A stretch of 21,658 nucleotides of DNA, from positions 1-21,658 of the forward strand of contig CAZMCN010000020.1 in NCBI GenBank assembly GCA_964564845.1, given 5' to 3'. This DNA comes from CAYXPG01 sp964564845. Lineage in GTDB: Bacteria; Planctomycetota; Phycisphaerae; Sedimentisphaerales; Anaerobacaceae. Shown piece after piece: positions 7,489 to 15,138 of the stretch (positions within the stretch are counted from its first letter, which is position 1; the number at the start of each line of letters is the position of its first letter). Position numbers and translations under genes: made by a program. Below the pieces are notes generated by a model, which was not told the origin of the DNA, searched no databases, and saw only the letters and a program-made list of their open reading frames with translations.

Positions 7489-9366
7489 GTGGCCAAACTG
7501 AAGAAACAGCTCGGTTTGCTCGATGTATTTGCCGTGGCAGCCGGTGCGATGATAAGCTCAGGCTTGTTTGTCCTGCCGGCTATCGCATTTGCAAAAGCAG
7601 GGCCAGCGGTCATACTGTCCTATTTTTTTGCATCGGTTCTGATAGTTCCCAGCGTTCTCAGTCAAGCGGAATTAGTTACGGCGATGCCCCGTGCAGGAGG
7701 AGCATATCTCTACATTGAGCGAAGTTTAGGCTCGATTTGTGGATTGTTCGGCGGATTGGCAGATTGGTTCTCGTTAGCGCTGAAAAGCGCCTTTGCTGTC
7801 GTGGGGATGGCGGCTTTCATCAAGGTACTAATAGAAATGCTGTTTGATGCGCAAGTCAGCGATTGGCAACTAAAAACAATAGCCGTCCTCTGCTGCCTCG
7901 GTTTTACGGCACTGAATATCGTAAGCGTAAAACACACAAGCAGATTTCAGGTTTTGTTAGTGGGGATACTGCTGGCGATACTCGCCTTATTTGTAATTTT
8001 GGGAGCCGGAGCTGCTGAGTCCTTCAGATATAAGGGCTTTCTCGAAAAGGGCTGGCTGAGCGTGCTGGCGACTGCCGGGCTGGTATTTGTAAGCTTCGGC
8101 GGCATAAACAAAGTTGCGAACATTGCAGAAGAAATAAAACACCCGGGCAAAAACCTGCCTTTGGGAATGATTCTGGCCTGGTTTGTCGTAACCCTGTTTT
8201 ACATTGGTGTAATCATAATTACAGTAGGTGTTGTCGATGGCCAACAGCTCATCGGCAACTATACGCCTATTTCACTGGCAGCGGGTAAATTTATGGGCCC
8301 ATGGGGATTTGCAATTCTCGGTTTGGCTGCCATCGCTGCTTTTGTAACCACGGCAAATGGAGGAATACTCGCCGCATCCCGGACCCCTATGGCTATGAGC
8401 AGAGACCAATCACTGCCACCGCTTCTGGCTCGAGTAAACAGTCGCTTCCAAACGCCTCACGTCAGCATACTGTTCACAAGCGGGTTTATGGTTACGGCAA
8501 TCGTTTTCCTTGATATTGAAATGCTGGCGAAAACAGCTTCGACTTTACTAATAATACTTTACACTTTAGCCAATACCAGTGTGATTATGATGCGCGAGAG
8601 CAGGATACAGAGCTATCGTCCGAAATTCAAATCCCCTTTATACCCTTATGTCCACATACTTGCCATTGTCTTTTACGGTGCCCTGATAGTCGATATGGGA
8701 AAAGTTCCGCTTCTGATTTCGGCTGGTTTTATCGGCTTAAGCGCAGCCTGGTTTGGGTTGTATGTTTCGAGAAGGGTTGGGCGGACCTCGGCTGCGATGC
8801 ACATCGTGGAAAGAGTTACCGACAAGGAGCTAAAAACCGTAACACTTGAGAATGAACTTCGGGATATTCTGCTGGAGCGGGATGATATAATCGAGGACAG
8901 ATTCGATAAGCTTATAAGGCAGTGTAAAATCCTGGATATAAAGGGCACCAAATCCGCTGATGAGGTCTTTCGCAGGGTCTCCGCAATACTTGAGAGGAGT
9001 CTGGACATCAATGAATATGTGCTTCTTGAGAAATTTCTCCAGCGTGAAGCCGAAGGCGGCACGGTGATTCAGCCCGGCCTTGCAATACCTCATATAGTAG
9101 TGGAGGGCGAAAAGAAATTCGATATACTTTTGGTCCGAGCCGCTGACGGGATTGATTTTCCGCACGCCCCGGACCCTGTCAGGATAATGTTTGTCCTCGC
9201 AGGTACAAAGGATGAGCGCAATTATCACCTTCGCGCACTGATGGCGATAGCACAGATTGCCCAGGAAAAGCAGTTCGAGCAGCGATGGTTCGCCGCAAGA
9301 GATGCCGGGGCCATAAGGAACCTGCTTCTTCTATCGGCGAGAAAAAGAGATATAGAGACCAAATAA
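7489..9366 (+). CDS. APC-family amino acid permease with C-terminal PTS EIIA-type domain
   Basis: Integral membrane amino acid/polyamine/organocation transporter fused to a cytoplasmic domain. The first membrane segment carries the APC motif GAMISSGLFVLP, and about twelve hydrophobic segments follow up to about residue 428. From about residue 450 to 618 the chain resembles a PTS EIIA type-2 (fructose/nitrogen-type) domain with GLAIPH, whose histidine (H535) is at the usual phosphorylation position. The substrate is unknown. Its position between gcv and serine operons suggests glycine, serine or a related amino acid, and the EIIA domain suggests activity control by phosphorylation. No EI or HPr gene is nearby. 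Start: GTG at 7489 sits 6 nt after AAGGTGG. An in-frame TTG at 7483 is almost touching that site and is less likely. The length from GTG is 625 aa. Confidence 0.88.
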   Translation: MAKLKKQLGLLDVFAVAAGAMISSGLFVLPAIAFAKAGPAVILSYFFASVLIVPSVLSQAELVTAMPRAGGAYLYIERSLGSICGLFGGLADWFSLALKSAFAVVGMAAFIKVLIEMLFDAQVSDWQLKTIAVLCCLGFTALNIVSVKHTSRFQVLLVGILLAILALFVILGAGAAESFRYKGFLEKGWLSVLATAGLVFVSFGGINKVANIAEEIKHPGKNLPLGMILAWFVVTLFYIGVIIITVGVVDGQQLIGNYTPISLAAGKFMGPWGFAILGLAAIAAFVTTANGGILAASRTPMAMSRDQSLPPLLARVNSRFQTPHVSILFTSGFMVTAIVFLDIEMLAKTASTLLIILYTLANTSVIMMRESRIQSYRPKFKSPLYPYVHILAIVFYGALIVDMGKVPLLISAGFIGLSAAWFGLYVSRRVGRTSAAMHIVERVTDKELKTVTLENELRDILLERDDIIEDRFDKLIRQCKILDIKGTKSADEVFRRVSAILERSLDINEYVLLEKFLQREAEGGTVIQPGLAIPHIVVEGEKKFDILLVRAADGIDFPHAPDPVRIMFVLAGTKDERNYHLRALMAIAQIAQEKQFEQRWFAARDAGAIRNLLLLSARKRDIETK

Positions 9367-9372
9367 CGAATT

Positions 9373-9420
9373 AAAAAGTCCCGAATTGTTCTATGAAATA
9401 TTCATTGTCCGGGAATTTTT
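9373..9420 (+). terminator. Probable terminator after the permease gene
   Basis: AAAAAGTCCCG (9373-9383) pairs with CGGGAATTTTT (9410-9420) with one mismatch around a 26-nt loop, ending in five T. It sits 7 bp after the permease stop and just before the promoter of the serine operon. The long loop lowers confidence. Confidence 0.5.
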
Positions 9421-9443
9421 CGGGGGAAACTCATCTTTGACTC

Positions 9444-9472
9444 TTGACAACCTGATTTTTTGGTGATATTAT
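9444..9472 (+). promoter_or_regulatory. Near-consensus promoter of the serine operon
   Basis: TTGACA (9444-9449), a 17-bp spacer and TATTAT (9467-9472) form one of the strongest promoter matches in the window. The predicted start near 9479 places the whole heptamer array and hairpin element (9490-9594) inside the 5' UTR of the DUF1015-transaminase-serA operon. Confidence 0.8.
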
Positions 9473-9489
9473 GCCCGCCCTGTACTATG

Positions 9490-9594
9490 AGTTCATTGTT
9501 CATCGTCCATGAACTACGAACTACGCCTGTCCGCCGTAGCCCTGGCGAAGGCGGAAACTACGAACAACGAACTACGAACTACAAACTACGAACT
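9490..9594. repeat. Heptamer repeat array with inverted units, interrupted by a GC-rich hairpin
   Basis: In order: two inverted units AGTTCAT and TGTTCAT (9490-9503), a CGTCC spacer, direct units ATGAACT and ACGAACT (9509-9522), and ACG leading into the hairpin element (9526-9555). Then come ACGAACA, ACGAACT, ACGAACT, ACAAACT and ACGAACT (9560-9594). AGTTCAT and ATGAACT can pair as a 7-bp stem. The 15-bp stretch GAACTACGAACTACG (9511-9525) recurs on the far side of the hairpin, minus its last base (9569-9582). Confidence 0.9.
9526..9555. repeat. Short palindromic GC-rich element inside the heptamer array
   Basis: The element begins CCTG and contains outer arms TCCGCC (9530-9535) and GGCGGA (9550-9555) plus an inner stem GCC (9539-9541) with GGC (9544-9546). 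It splits the ACGAACT array. It resembles the element at 18316-18339: both follow TACG, start with CCTG and contain GCGAAG near the 3' arm. I recall similar short hairpins being scattered in planctomycete and other environmental genomes, but could not check this. Confidence 0.75.
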
Positions 9595-9600
9595 TTAATT

Positions 9601-10911
9601 ATGGAAATTAGGCCGTTCAAAGCATTCAGGTTCGACAAAACGGTAGTGGGCAATGTGGGTGACTGTATTTCTCCGCCTTATGACGTTATCAGTGGCAAAT
9701 TGCAGCAGCAGCTTTATGAAAAAAACGAATATAACATAGTGCGGATAATCAAAGGGAAAACAACCCCTTCTGATAATGACAGCGACAATCAGTACACAAG
9801 GGCCGCTGATTACCTTAAAGCGTGGCTCGAAAAAGGGGTGTTGAAACAGGATTCGCAGGAAGCAATTTATGCTTATGTTCAGAATTTTGAAGCGGCCGGA
9901 GGGAATTTCCAGCGAGGCAGTTTCATTAGTCTGACGAGATTAACAGAGCTCGGCGAAACGGTCAAGCCTCACGAACAGACGCTCAGCGGTCCAAAAGCCG
10001 ACCGTCTGAACTTACTGAAGGCGACCAATGCAAAGTTCGGCCTGATTTTTATGTTCTACAGCGACCCGGAAAAAATAGCGGACAAAATCATAGAAAAGGC
10101 CGCCGCTGCTGCTCCGCTTATCGATTTTACCGACGAACAAAACATAAGGCACCGCCTTTATGCCATAACCGATAAAGCCGAAATCGAAGCGATTGTGAAT
10201 ATGCTCGCTGACAAAATCGCCGTTATAGCCGACGGTCATCATCGCTATGAAACAGCGCTGAACTATTTGAAAGAGACAGGCAATACCAATGCCCTCTACC
10301 AGATGATTGCCTTTGCCAACGTTCACAACGAGGGAATGATAGTGCTGGCCACGCATCGTCTTATCAAAAATATCGAAAATTTCGACAGTAAAAAGATGCT
10401 CAGAGATTTGGAGAAGAATTTTGATATTACAGAATACAAATTTGATTCTCCTCAGGCCGAAACCGATGCAAAGCAACAGATGCTCAACCAAATGAGAAAA
10501 GAATACGAAAATGATAACAATGCCTTCGGAGTATACAGCGGTGGCGATGCTTTTTACGTGGCCGTTCTCAAAGACAAAAAGGCAATGGATACGGCTGCAC
10601 AGGGTATGAGCGACTCGTTCAAATCGCTTGATGTTGCAGTGCTTCACAAACTTATTATCGACGATGTGCTCGGCCTTGATGAGGCAAAGGTAACCGCAGG
10701 CGGAAATTTAGAGTACGTAAAAGACACCCCGACAGCCATCAACGATTCAATTGCCGGGGTCAATGCCGGGCAAATACAGGCGGCATTCCTGACCAACCCG
10801 CCGAAAATTGAGCATATTGAGCAGGTTGCCGGGGCAGGTGAAAAAATGCCTCAAAAGACGACTTACTTTTTTCCCAAGATGTATTCAGGTTTGATAATTC
10901 AAAAATTATAG
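9601..10911 (+). CDS. DUF1015 family protein
   Basis: Cytoplasmic protein of 436 residues, the normal DUF1015 length, with no established function that I know of. The family is recognised by the N-terminal IRPFKAFRF, ISPPYDVIS at 23-31, KPHEQTLSGPKADRLNLLKA (122-141) and the signature DGHHRYETA at 211-219. It is the first gene of an operon with a phosphoserine-type transaminase and serA, so a role in serine synthesis or phosphoserine handling is likely. The DGHHR box recalls the G-x-x-R box of ParB/sulfiredoxin-fold proteins, some of which (SerK, SbnI) are serine kinases; that link is inference. The frame stays open upstream through the repeat array to 9460, but those codons are repeat-derived, and ATG 9601 gives the canonical N-terminus. 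There is no clear Shine-Dalgarno. Confidence 0.92.
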   Translation: MEIRPFKAFRFDKTVVGNVGDCISPPYDVISGKLQQQLYEKNEYNIVRIIKGKTTPSDNDSDNQYTRAADYLKAWLEKGVLKQDSQEAIYAYVQNFEAAGGNFQRGSFISLTRLTELGETVKPHEQTLSGPKADRLNLLKATNAKFGLIFMFYSDPEKIADKIIEKAAAAAPLIDFTDEQNIRHRLYAITDKAEIEAIVNMLADKIAVIADGHHRYETALNYLKETGNTNALYQMIAFANVHNEGMIVLATHRLIKNIENFDSKKMLRDLEKNFDITEYKFDSPQAETDAKQQMLNQMRKEYENDNNAFGVYSGGDAFYVAVLKDKKAMDTAAQGMSDSFKSLDVAVLHKLIIDDVLGLDEAKVTAGGNLEYVKDTPTAINDSIAGVNAGQIQAAFLTNPPKIEHIEQVAGAGEKMPQKTTYFFPKMYSGLIIQKL

Positions 10912-10937
10912 ACTTTTGTTATAAAGGAGTAAATTAA

Positions 10938-12026
10938 ATGGCAGATTGGAAGAACCCGCCAAGATTGTTCATTCCCGGGCCGGTAAAGGTTGATGAAGAC
11001 GTTCTTGCCCAGCTTGCCCGGCCCACACTTGGACACCGTCTTAAAGAGTATGCCCAACTGCACGCTGAGACGGTCGATATGCTAAAAAAGATTCTTTTTA
11101 CTAAGCAGAATATTTTTCTTTCGACATCATCGGCTTCGGGAATCTGGGAGGCGGCCATTCGCAACTGTGTCGGTATGGATGAAACCGTTCTGGCCGGCTG
11201 CTGCGGTGCATTCAGCGATAAGTGGGCCGACGTGGTCAAAAGCTGCGGCAGAAAGGTTGATGAGCTGAAGGTTGACTGGGGCCAGCCCACAACGACGGAA
11301 ATGATTGACGAAAAGCTTGCGACTGGGCAATATGCGGCTGTTACTCTTGTCTATAACGAAACAAGCACGGGCCTGACAAACCCTGTTTACCAAATCAGCG
11401 AGATGATGAAAGAGAAATATCCCGACGTTCTGGTGCTCGTCGATGCAGTCAGCGCTATGGTTGGTCTTCCGCTGCATTTCGACCGGCTTGGCTGGGATGT
11501 AGCGTTTGCTTCTGTGCAGAAGGCCTTTGCAATTCCGCCGGGACTGGCAGTTGCGGCCGTAAGCAATCGTGCGCTGGAAAGAAGTAAAGACATTCCCGAC
11601 AGGGGCTATTATTTTAACTTTGAGCTCTGGGCAAAGTCCGCAGAGAAAAATCAGACCCTTTCAACGCCAAATATCCCTCATATTATGGCGGTGAACTACC
11701 AGTGCGAAAAGCTGCTCGCTGAAGGTGTGGAAAACGTCTGGGAAAGACACAAACAAATGGGCGAGTTTGTAAGAGAATGGGCAAAGGAGAAATTTGCCTT
11801 GTTCTGCGAAGAAAAATATGCCTCCAATACCCTCACAGCGATTAAAAATACCCGAGGGATAAACGTTGCAGAAACAATCAACGCCATACAGCAAAAGCAT
11901 AACACGGTTTTCGGAAACGGCTACGGCAAGCTTAAGGAAGAGACATTCCGCATTGCTCATATGGGTGATATTACTCTTGATGATTTAAAAGAACTGCTCG
12001 GCTGGATTGACGACGAAATCGGCTAA
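10938..12026 (+). CDS. Class V aminotransferase, probable phosphoserine transaminase
   Basis: PLP-dependent fold-type I transaminase of 362 residues in the alanine-glyoxylate/serine-pyruvate aminotransferase group rather than the classic SerC group. The N-terminal FIPGPVKV, the PLP-binding aspartate D169 in VLVDAVSAM, and the Schiff-base lysine K195 in ASVQKAFAIPPG are all visible. Lying directly before serA and 26 bp after the DUF1015 gene, it most likely converts 3-phosphohydroxypyruvate and glutamate to phosphoserine and 2-oxoglutarate. Serine-glyoxylate or alanine-glyoxylate transamination is the alternative and would also fit next to a glycine locus. An AAAGGAG ribosome binding site lies upstream of the ATG. 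Confidence 0.9.
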   Translation: MADWKNPPRLFIPGPVKVDEDVLAQLARPTLGHRLKEYAQLHAETVDMLKKILFTKQNIFLSTSSASGIWEAAIRNCVGMDETVLAGCCGAFSDKWADVVKSCGRKVDELKVDWGQPTTTEMIDEKLATGQYAAVTLVYNETSTGLTNPVYQISEMMKEKYPDVLVLVDAVSAMVGLPLHFDRLGWDVAFASVQKAFAIPPGLAVAAVSNRALERSKDIPDRGYYFNFELWAKSAEKNQTLSTPNIPHIMAVNYQCEKLLAEGVENVWERHKQMGEFVREWAKEKFALFCEEKYASNTLTAIKNTRGINVAETINAIQQKHNTVFGNGYGKLKEETFRIAHMGDITLDDLKELLGWIDDEIG

Positions 12027-12088
12027 AACGGTTTCTAACGAATGGGTATTATTTTGTCAGACGCTATTTTAGTTTAAGGAGTTGTAAA

Positions 12089-13276
12089 ATGAAAGTTCTT
12101 ATCGCAGACAGGCTCTCGGAAAAGGCAGCAGCCGGCCTCAAAGCCCTCGGCGCTGATATTACCTTAAGTCCTGAACTGACCGCCGATGATTTGCCCGGTG
12201 CAATAGCTGACGCTGAGATTCTTATAGTGCGTTCGACAAGGGTTACAGCGGCGACTATAGAAGCGGCACAATCTCTTTCACTGATAATACGTGCTGGAGC
12301 GGGCGTTAATACGATAGACCTCGAAGAAGCAAGCAGCCGGGGTATATATGTCGCAAACTGTCCGGGAAAAAACACCGACGCCGTTGCAGAGCTTGCCATA
12401 GGTCACCTGATTGCGGCGGACAGAAGAATAGCCGCTGCCGCTGAGGATATGCGCGGAGGAAAGTGGAGAAAAAAAGAGTATGGCAAATCACGGGGGCTCA
12501 AAGGAAGGACCTTAGGGATAATCGGTCTTGGTGCTATCGGCAGAGCCGTTGCAAAACGTGCCAGGGGGCTTGAAATGAATGTAATAGCGTGGTCGCGAAG
12601 CCTGACGAAAGAGGCTGCTGAGCAACTTGGCGTAGGGTACTGTGAAAGTCCTGAACAGCTTGTCGCACAGGCCGACGCTGTCAGCGTACATCTGGCGGCG
12701 AATTCTCAAACAGAGCACTTTATCGGAAAAAAACTGTTGAGCAAAATGAAAGACGGGGCGATTCTGATTAACACATCGCGGGGCGAGATTGTTGATACAG
12801 TCGCTTTGAAAAAAGCTATAAAAGAAAAAAATCTGCGAGTGGGGCTCGATGTTTACCAGAACGAGCCGGCTGCTGCCGCACCGGATTTCCAGGACAAAGA
12901 GCTTGCCCGAATGGTCTCGTGCACACCTCATATCGGCGCTTCCACAGACCAGGCGATTGAGGCGGTCGCAGATGAAGTTGTCAGGATTGTTCAAACTTAC
13001 AAAGATACCGGCAAGCCGCTGAATACGGTCAACATAAGAGAAAAATCGTCGGCAAAAATCAATCTGGTGGTTCGCCATTATAATCGTGTCGGGGTTCTGG
13101 CGGGCGTCCTTGATGAATTGAAAAACGCCGACATAAATATTGAAGAGATGGAAAACACGATATTTGAAGGCGGAAAAGCCGCTTCCTGCACTCTTAAACT
13201 TGACAGCGAACCTTCTGCTGCTGTGATAACAAAAATTAAGAGCAGCAAAGATGTAATCCAGGCAATGCTCAAGTAG
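12089..13276 (+). CDS. serA: D-3-phosphoglycerate dehydrogenase with ACT domain
   Basis: Catalyses the first committed step of serine synthesis, oxidising 3-phosphoglycerate with NAD+. It has 395 residues. The Rossmann motif GLGAIG is at 146-151, and the catalytic R231 (NTSRGEIVD), E260 and H281 (TPHIGAST) are all present. A C-terminal ACT-type domain (about 325-395) begins at INLVVRHYNRVGVLAGVL. It suggests feedback control by serine, as in other ACT-containing SerA proteins, and the intervening large ASB domain of long SerA forms is absent. Start supported by AAGGAG upstream. It is the last gene of the serine operon, followed by a probable terminator. Confidence 0.96.
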   Translation: MKVLIADRLSEKAAAGLKALGADITLSPELTADDLPGAIADAEILIVRSTRVTAATIEAAQSLSLIIRAGAGVNTIDLEEASSRGIYVANCPGKNTDAVAELAIGHLIAADRRIAAAAEDMRGGKWRKKEYGKSRGLKGRTLGIIGLGAIGRAVAKRARGLEMNVIAWSRSLTKEAAEQLGVGYCESPEQLVAQADAVSVHLAANSQTEHFIGKKLLSKMKDGAILINTSRGEIVDTVALKKAIKEKNLRVGLDVYQNEPAAAAPDFQDKELARMVSCTPHIGASTDQAIEAVADEVVRIVQTYKDTGKPLNTVNIREKSSAKINLVVRHYNRVGVLAGVLDELKNADINIEEMENTIFEGGKAASCTLKLDSEPSAAVITKIKSSKDVIQAMLK

Positions 13277-13307
13277 AAAAACGCTGTTTGCTGTGTATTT
13301 GATTTTT

Positions 13308-13346
13308 GCCGTAAGGCATCCTGCGGAAAGTGCCGGGGCTTTTTTA
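13308..13346 (+). terminator. Probable rho-independent terminator of the serine operon
   Basis: GCC (13308-13310) plus GGCA (13315-13318) can pair with TGCC (13331-13334) plus GGC (13337-13339), with a bulge, and a run of six T follows immediately. It lies about 30 bp after serA. The stem is short and interrupted. Confidence 0.55.
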
Positions 13347-13366
13347 TCCTCCATATCAAAAAACCT

Positions 13367-13395
13367 TTGTCCGGCGAACTTTTCGGTGATAAAAT
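13367..13395 (+). promoter_or_regulatory. Promoter of the HtrA protease gene
   Basis: TTGTCC (13367-13372), a 17-bp spacer and TAAAAT (13390-13395) match a housekeeping promoter, with a start expected near 13402 and an 80-nt leader. I see no sigmaE-type promoter. Confidence 0.65.
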
Positions 13396-13482
13396 CGTAT
13401 TAAAATTTAAGCAAGTTTTCTCGTGTCAAATGCCGGTTTTTCGTGGGCGTTTTGATTGTTTTAAGTAATTGGGAGTAAAAAA

Positions 13483-14970
13483 ATGCAGACCTTAAGTTTC
13501 AAAAAGAGCAAAATCCCCCCTCGCTGTTTCGTAATTTCAACCCTTTTTTCCCTTTTGTTTTTCACTTCCTTGCCTTCCGCTTTTGCCGATGATACCAGCA
13601 GTATCGACACGCTTCGGCAGATGGGCAGGACCTTTGCCGAAATCGCTGAAAAGGCGTCACCGGCTGTAGTGGGTATAAAGGTCGAAAAGACTGTCGAGCG
13701 GTACTATTCACCGATGGACGAAGACCGGTTTTACAAGTTTTTCGACCCCTTTGAAGATGACATCTTTGATTATTTCTTTCGGCGTCAACGTCCCCGCAGT
13801 CAGCGCCCCTCTCAGCCGAAACCACGTCAGGTCGCACAGGGTTCCGGCTTTATTATCTCGTCCGACGGCCATATCCTTACCAACAATCATCTCGTCAGCG
13901 AAGCCGACAAAGTTATTGTCCAGCTCGCAAACGAGAGCCAGATGGAAGCAAAAATCATCGGCTCCGACCCCGACTCGGAGGTTGCGGTGATAAAAATCAA
14001 TGCCAACAACCTTACCTTTCTTGAGCTGGCGGACTCCGACACTACCAAGGTCGGTGAATGGGTTCTTGCCATCGGCAATCCGTTCGGACTAAGTCATACC
14101 GTTACCGCCGGCATAGTAAGCGCCACGGGCAGAAGCGGCCTTGGTTTGACGGCGCTGGAGAATTTCATTCAGACCGACGCCGCTATAAACTTCGGCAATT
14201 CCGGCGGACCGCTGCTGAATCTCGACGGCAAAGTGGTAGGAATCAACACCGCTATCGTCGGCGCAAGCGGAAATATAGGCATCGGTTTTGCAGTTCCTTC
14301 GAATATGGCAAAAGGGGTCTATGAGCAGCTTATCGAAAGCGGAACGGTTACTCGCGGCTTCCTGGGCGTTATTATTGACGACCTTAAACCGGAAGTGGCT
14401 GTTTCTTTAGGACTGAAAAAAGATACCAAAGGCGTTCTTATCCCGGAGGTTACCGAGGATTCAGCCGCCGACAAAGCCGGAATTAAACCGTACGATGTCA
14501 TAGTTGAATTCGAGGGACAACCAGTCGAAAGGGCTAATGAGCTGCTCAGTCGTGTCGCTGTGTTAAAACCAGGAACGAAGGTAACAATAGTTATCCTGCG
14601 CGACGGAAGGCGAAAGACACTTACCGCAAAGCTCGGCGAACGTCCCTCAGCCGACCAGCTTGCCGGCAGCCGGTCGGAGACAGCCGAACGATTAGGACTT
14701 ACCGTCCAGAACCTTACGGACGATTTGGCACGCCGTTTGGGCTATGAAGGACTGAACGGTGTTTTGGTAAAAAGTGTTGAGCCCGGCTCGCTCGCCGCCT
14801 ACGCCGGTATCACGCAAGGTACGCTGATTATGGAGGTGAACCGAAAGCCCGTCAGCAACACCGAAGAGTTTGACGAAGCGATAAAACAGGTTGCAAAAGG
14901 AGAAATCGTACTGCTGCGAATCAGGGTGAAAGACTACACTCGCATCGTTGGTCTAACACTGCCAAAATAA
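13483..14970 (+). CDS. degP: Exported HtrA/DegP-type serine protease with two PDZ domains
   Basis: Periplasmic-type quality-control protease/chaperone of 495 residues. An N-terminal signal peptide with basic residues and a hydrophobic core ends at SAFA, with likely cleavage before DDTSS at about residue 36. The trypsin-like domain spans about 50-285, with H136 in LTNNHLV and nucleophile S240 in GNSGGPLLN. The first PDZ domain is about 290-385 and the second about 400-490. At the position of the catalytic aspartate (DIAL/DLAV in relatives) the sequence reads DPDSEVAVIKI, so glutamate E166 replaces it, although D162 and D164 are close by. A proline-, arginine- and glutamine-rich linker (about 101-118) precedes the protease core. 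Start supported by GGGAG upstream. The gene is monocistronic, with its own promoter and a strong terminator. Confidence 0.95.
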   Translation: MQTLSFKKSKIPPRCFVISTLFSLLFFTSLPSAFADDTSSIDTLRQMGRTFAEIAEKASPAVVGIKVEKTVERYYSPMDEDRFYKFFDPFEDDIFDYFFRRQRPRSQRPSQPKPRQVAQGSGFIISSDGHILTNNHLVSEADKVIVQLANESQMEAKIIGSDPDSEVAVIKINANNLTFLELADSDTTKVGEWVLAIGNPFGLSHTVTAGIVSATGRSGLGLTALENFIQTDAAINFGNSGGPLLNLDGKVVGINTAIVGASGNIGIGFAVPSNMAKGVYEQLIESGTVTRGFLGVIIDDLKPEVAVSLGLKKDTKGVLIPEVTEDSAADKAGIKPYDVIVEFEGQPVERANELLSRVAVLKPGTKVTIVILRDGRRKTLTAKLGERPSADQLAGSRSETAERLGLTVQNLTDDLARRLGYEGLNGVLVKSVEPGSLAAYAGITQGTLIMEVNRKPVSNTEEFDEAIKQVAKGEIVLLRIRVKDYTRIVGLTLPK

Positions 14971-15007
14971 TCGCACGAAAAATAACATCCTTTTCAATCA
15001 ATATTCG

Positions 15008-15034
15008 GCCCCGGATTCTGCCGGGGCTTTTTCT
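15008..15034 (+). terminator. Rho-independent terminator of the protease gene
   Basis: Perfect 7-bp GC stem GCCCCGG (15008-15014) with CCGGGGC (15021-15027), a 6-nt loop, and five T directly after. It lies 37 bp past the stop. Confidence 0.93.
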
Positions 15035-15064
15035 TATAGCATTTATGCAAAAGCTTTTTGACAG

Positions 15065-15078
15065 TGTTCAACTGAACA
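15065..15078. promoter_or_regulatory. Inverted repeat, candidate operator upstream of the BASS transporter
   Basis: TGTTCA (15065-15070) and TGAACA (15073-15078) form a 6-2-6 perfect inverted repeat about 24 bp upstream of the predicted -35 box. It has no U-tract. Binding by a regulator is only a guess. Confidence 0.35.
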
Positions 15079-15101
15079 AGCTTTCGCAGACAAATAAAAC
15101 A

Positions 15102-15130
15102 TTGTGAACTTTGTCGGTTGGGTTTATACT
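15102..15130 (+). promoter_or_regulatory. Promoter giving a possibly leaderless BASS transporter mRNA
   Basis: TTGTGA (15102-15107), a 17-bp spacer and TATACT (15125-15130) match a housekeeping promoter. The expected transcript start (about 15137) nearly coincides with the ATG at 15139, and no Shine-Dalgarno is visible. Confidence 0.55.
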
Positions 15131-15138
15131 CTCCGGTT

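Noticed and set aside
9460..9600. Upstream extension of the DUF1015 reading frame to an ATG-like start at 9460
   Set aside because: The extra 47 codons translate the promoter -10 region and the heptamer/hairpin repeats, and the canonical DUF1015 N-terminus begins at ATG 9601.
10012..10647. Long minus-strand open frame opposite the DUF1015 gene
   Set aside because: It has no recognisable domain, no ribosome binding site, and lies fully antisense to a well-supported gene, so it is a shadow frame.
12512..13354. 280-codon minus-strand open frame opposite serA
   Set aside because: Antisense to a gene with intact catalytic motifs, with a composition typical of a shadow frame and no family resemblance.
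15058..15063. TTGACA as the -35 box of the BASS transporter promoter
   Set aside because: No acceptable -10 box lies 16-18 bp downstream. TTGTGA/TATACT with exact 17-bp spacing fits better.
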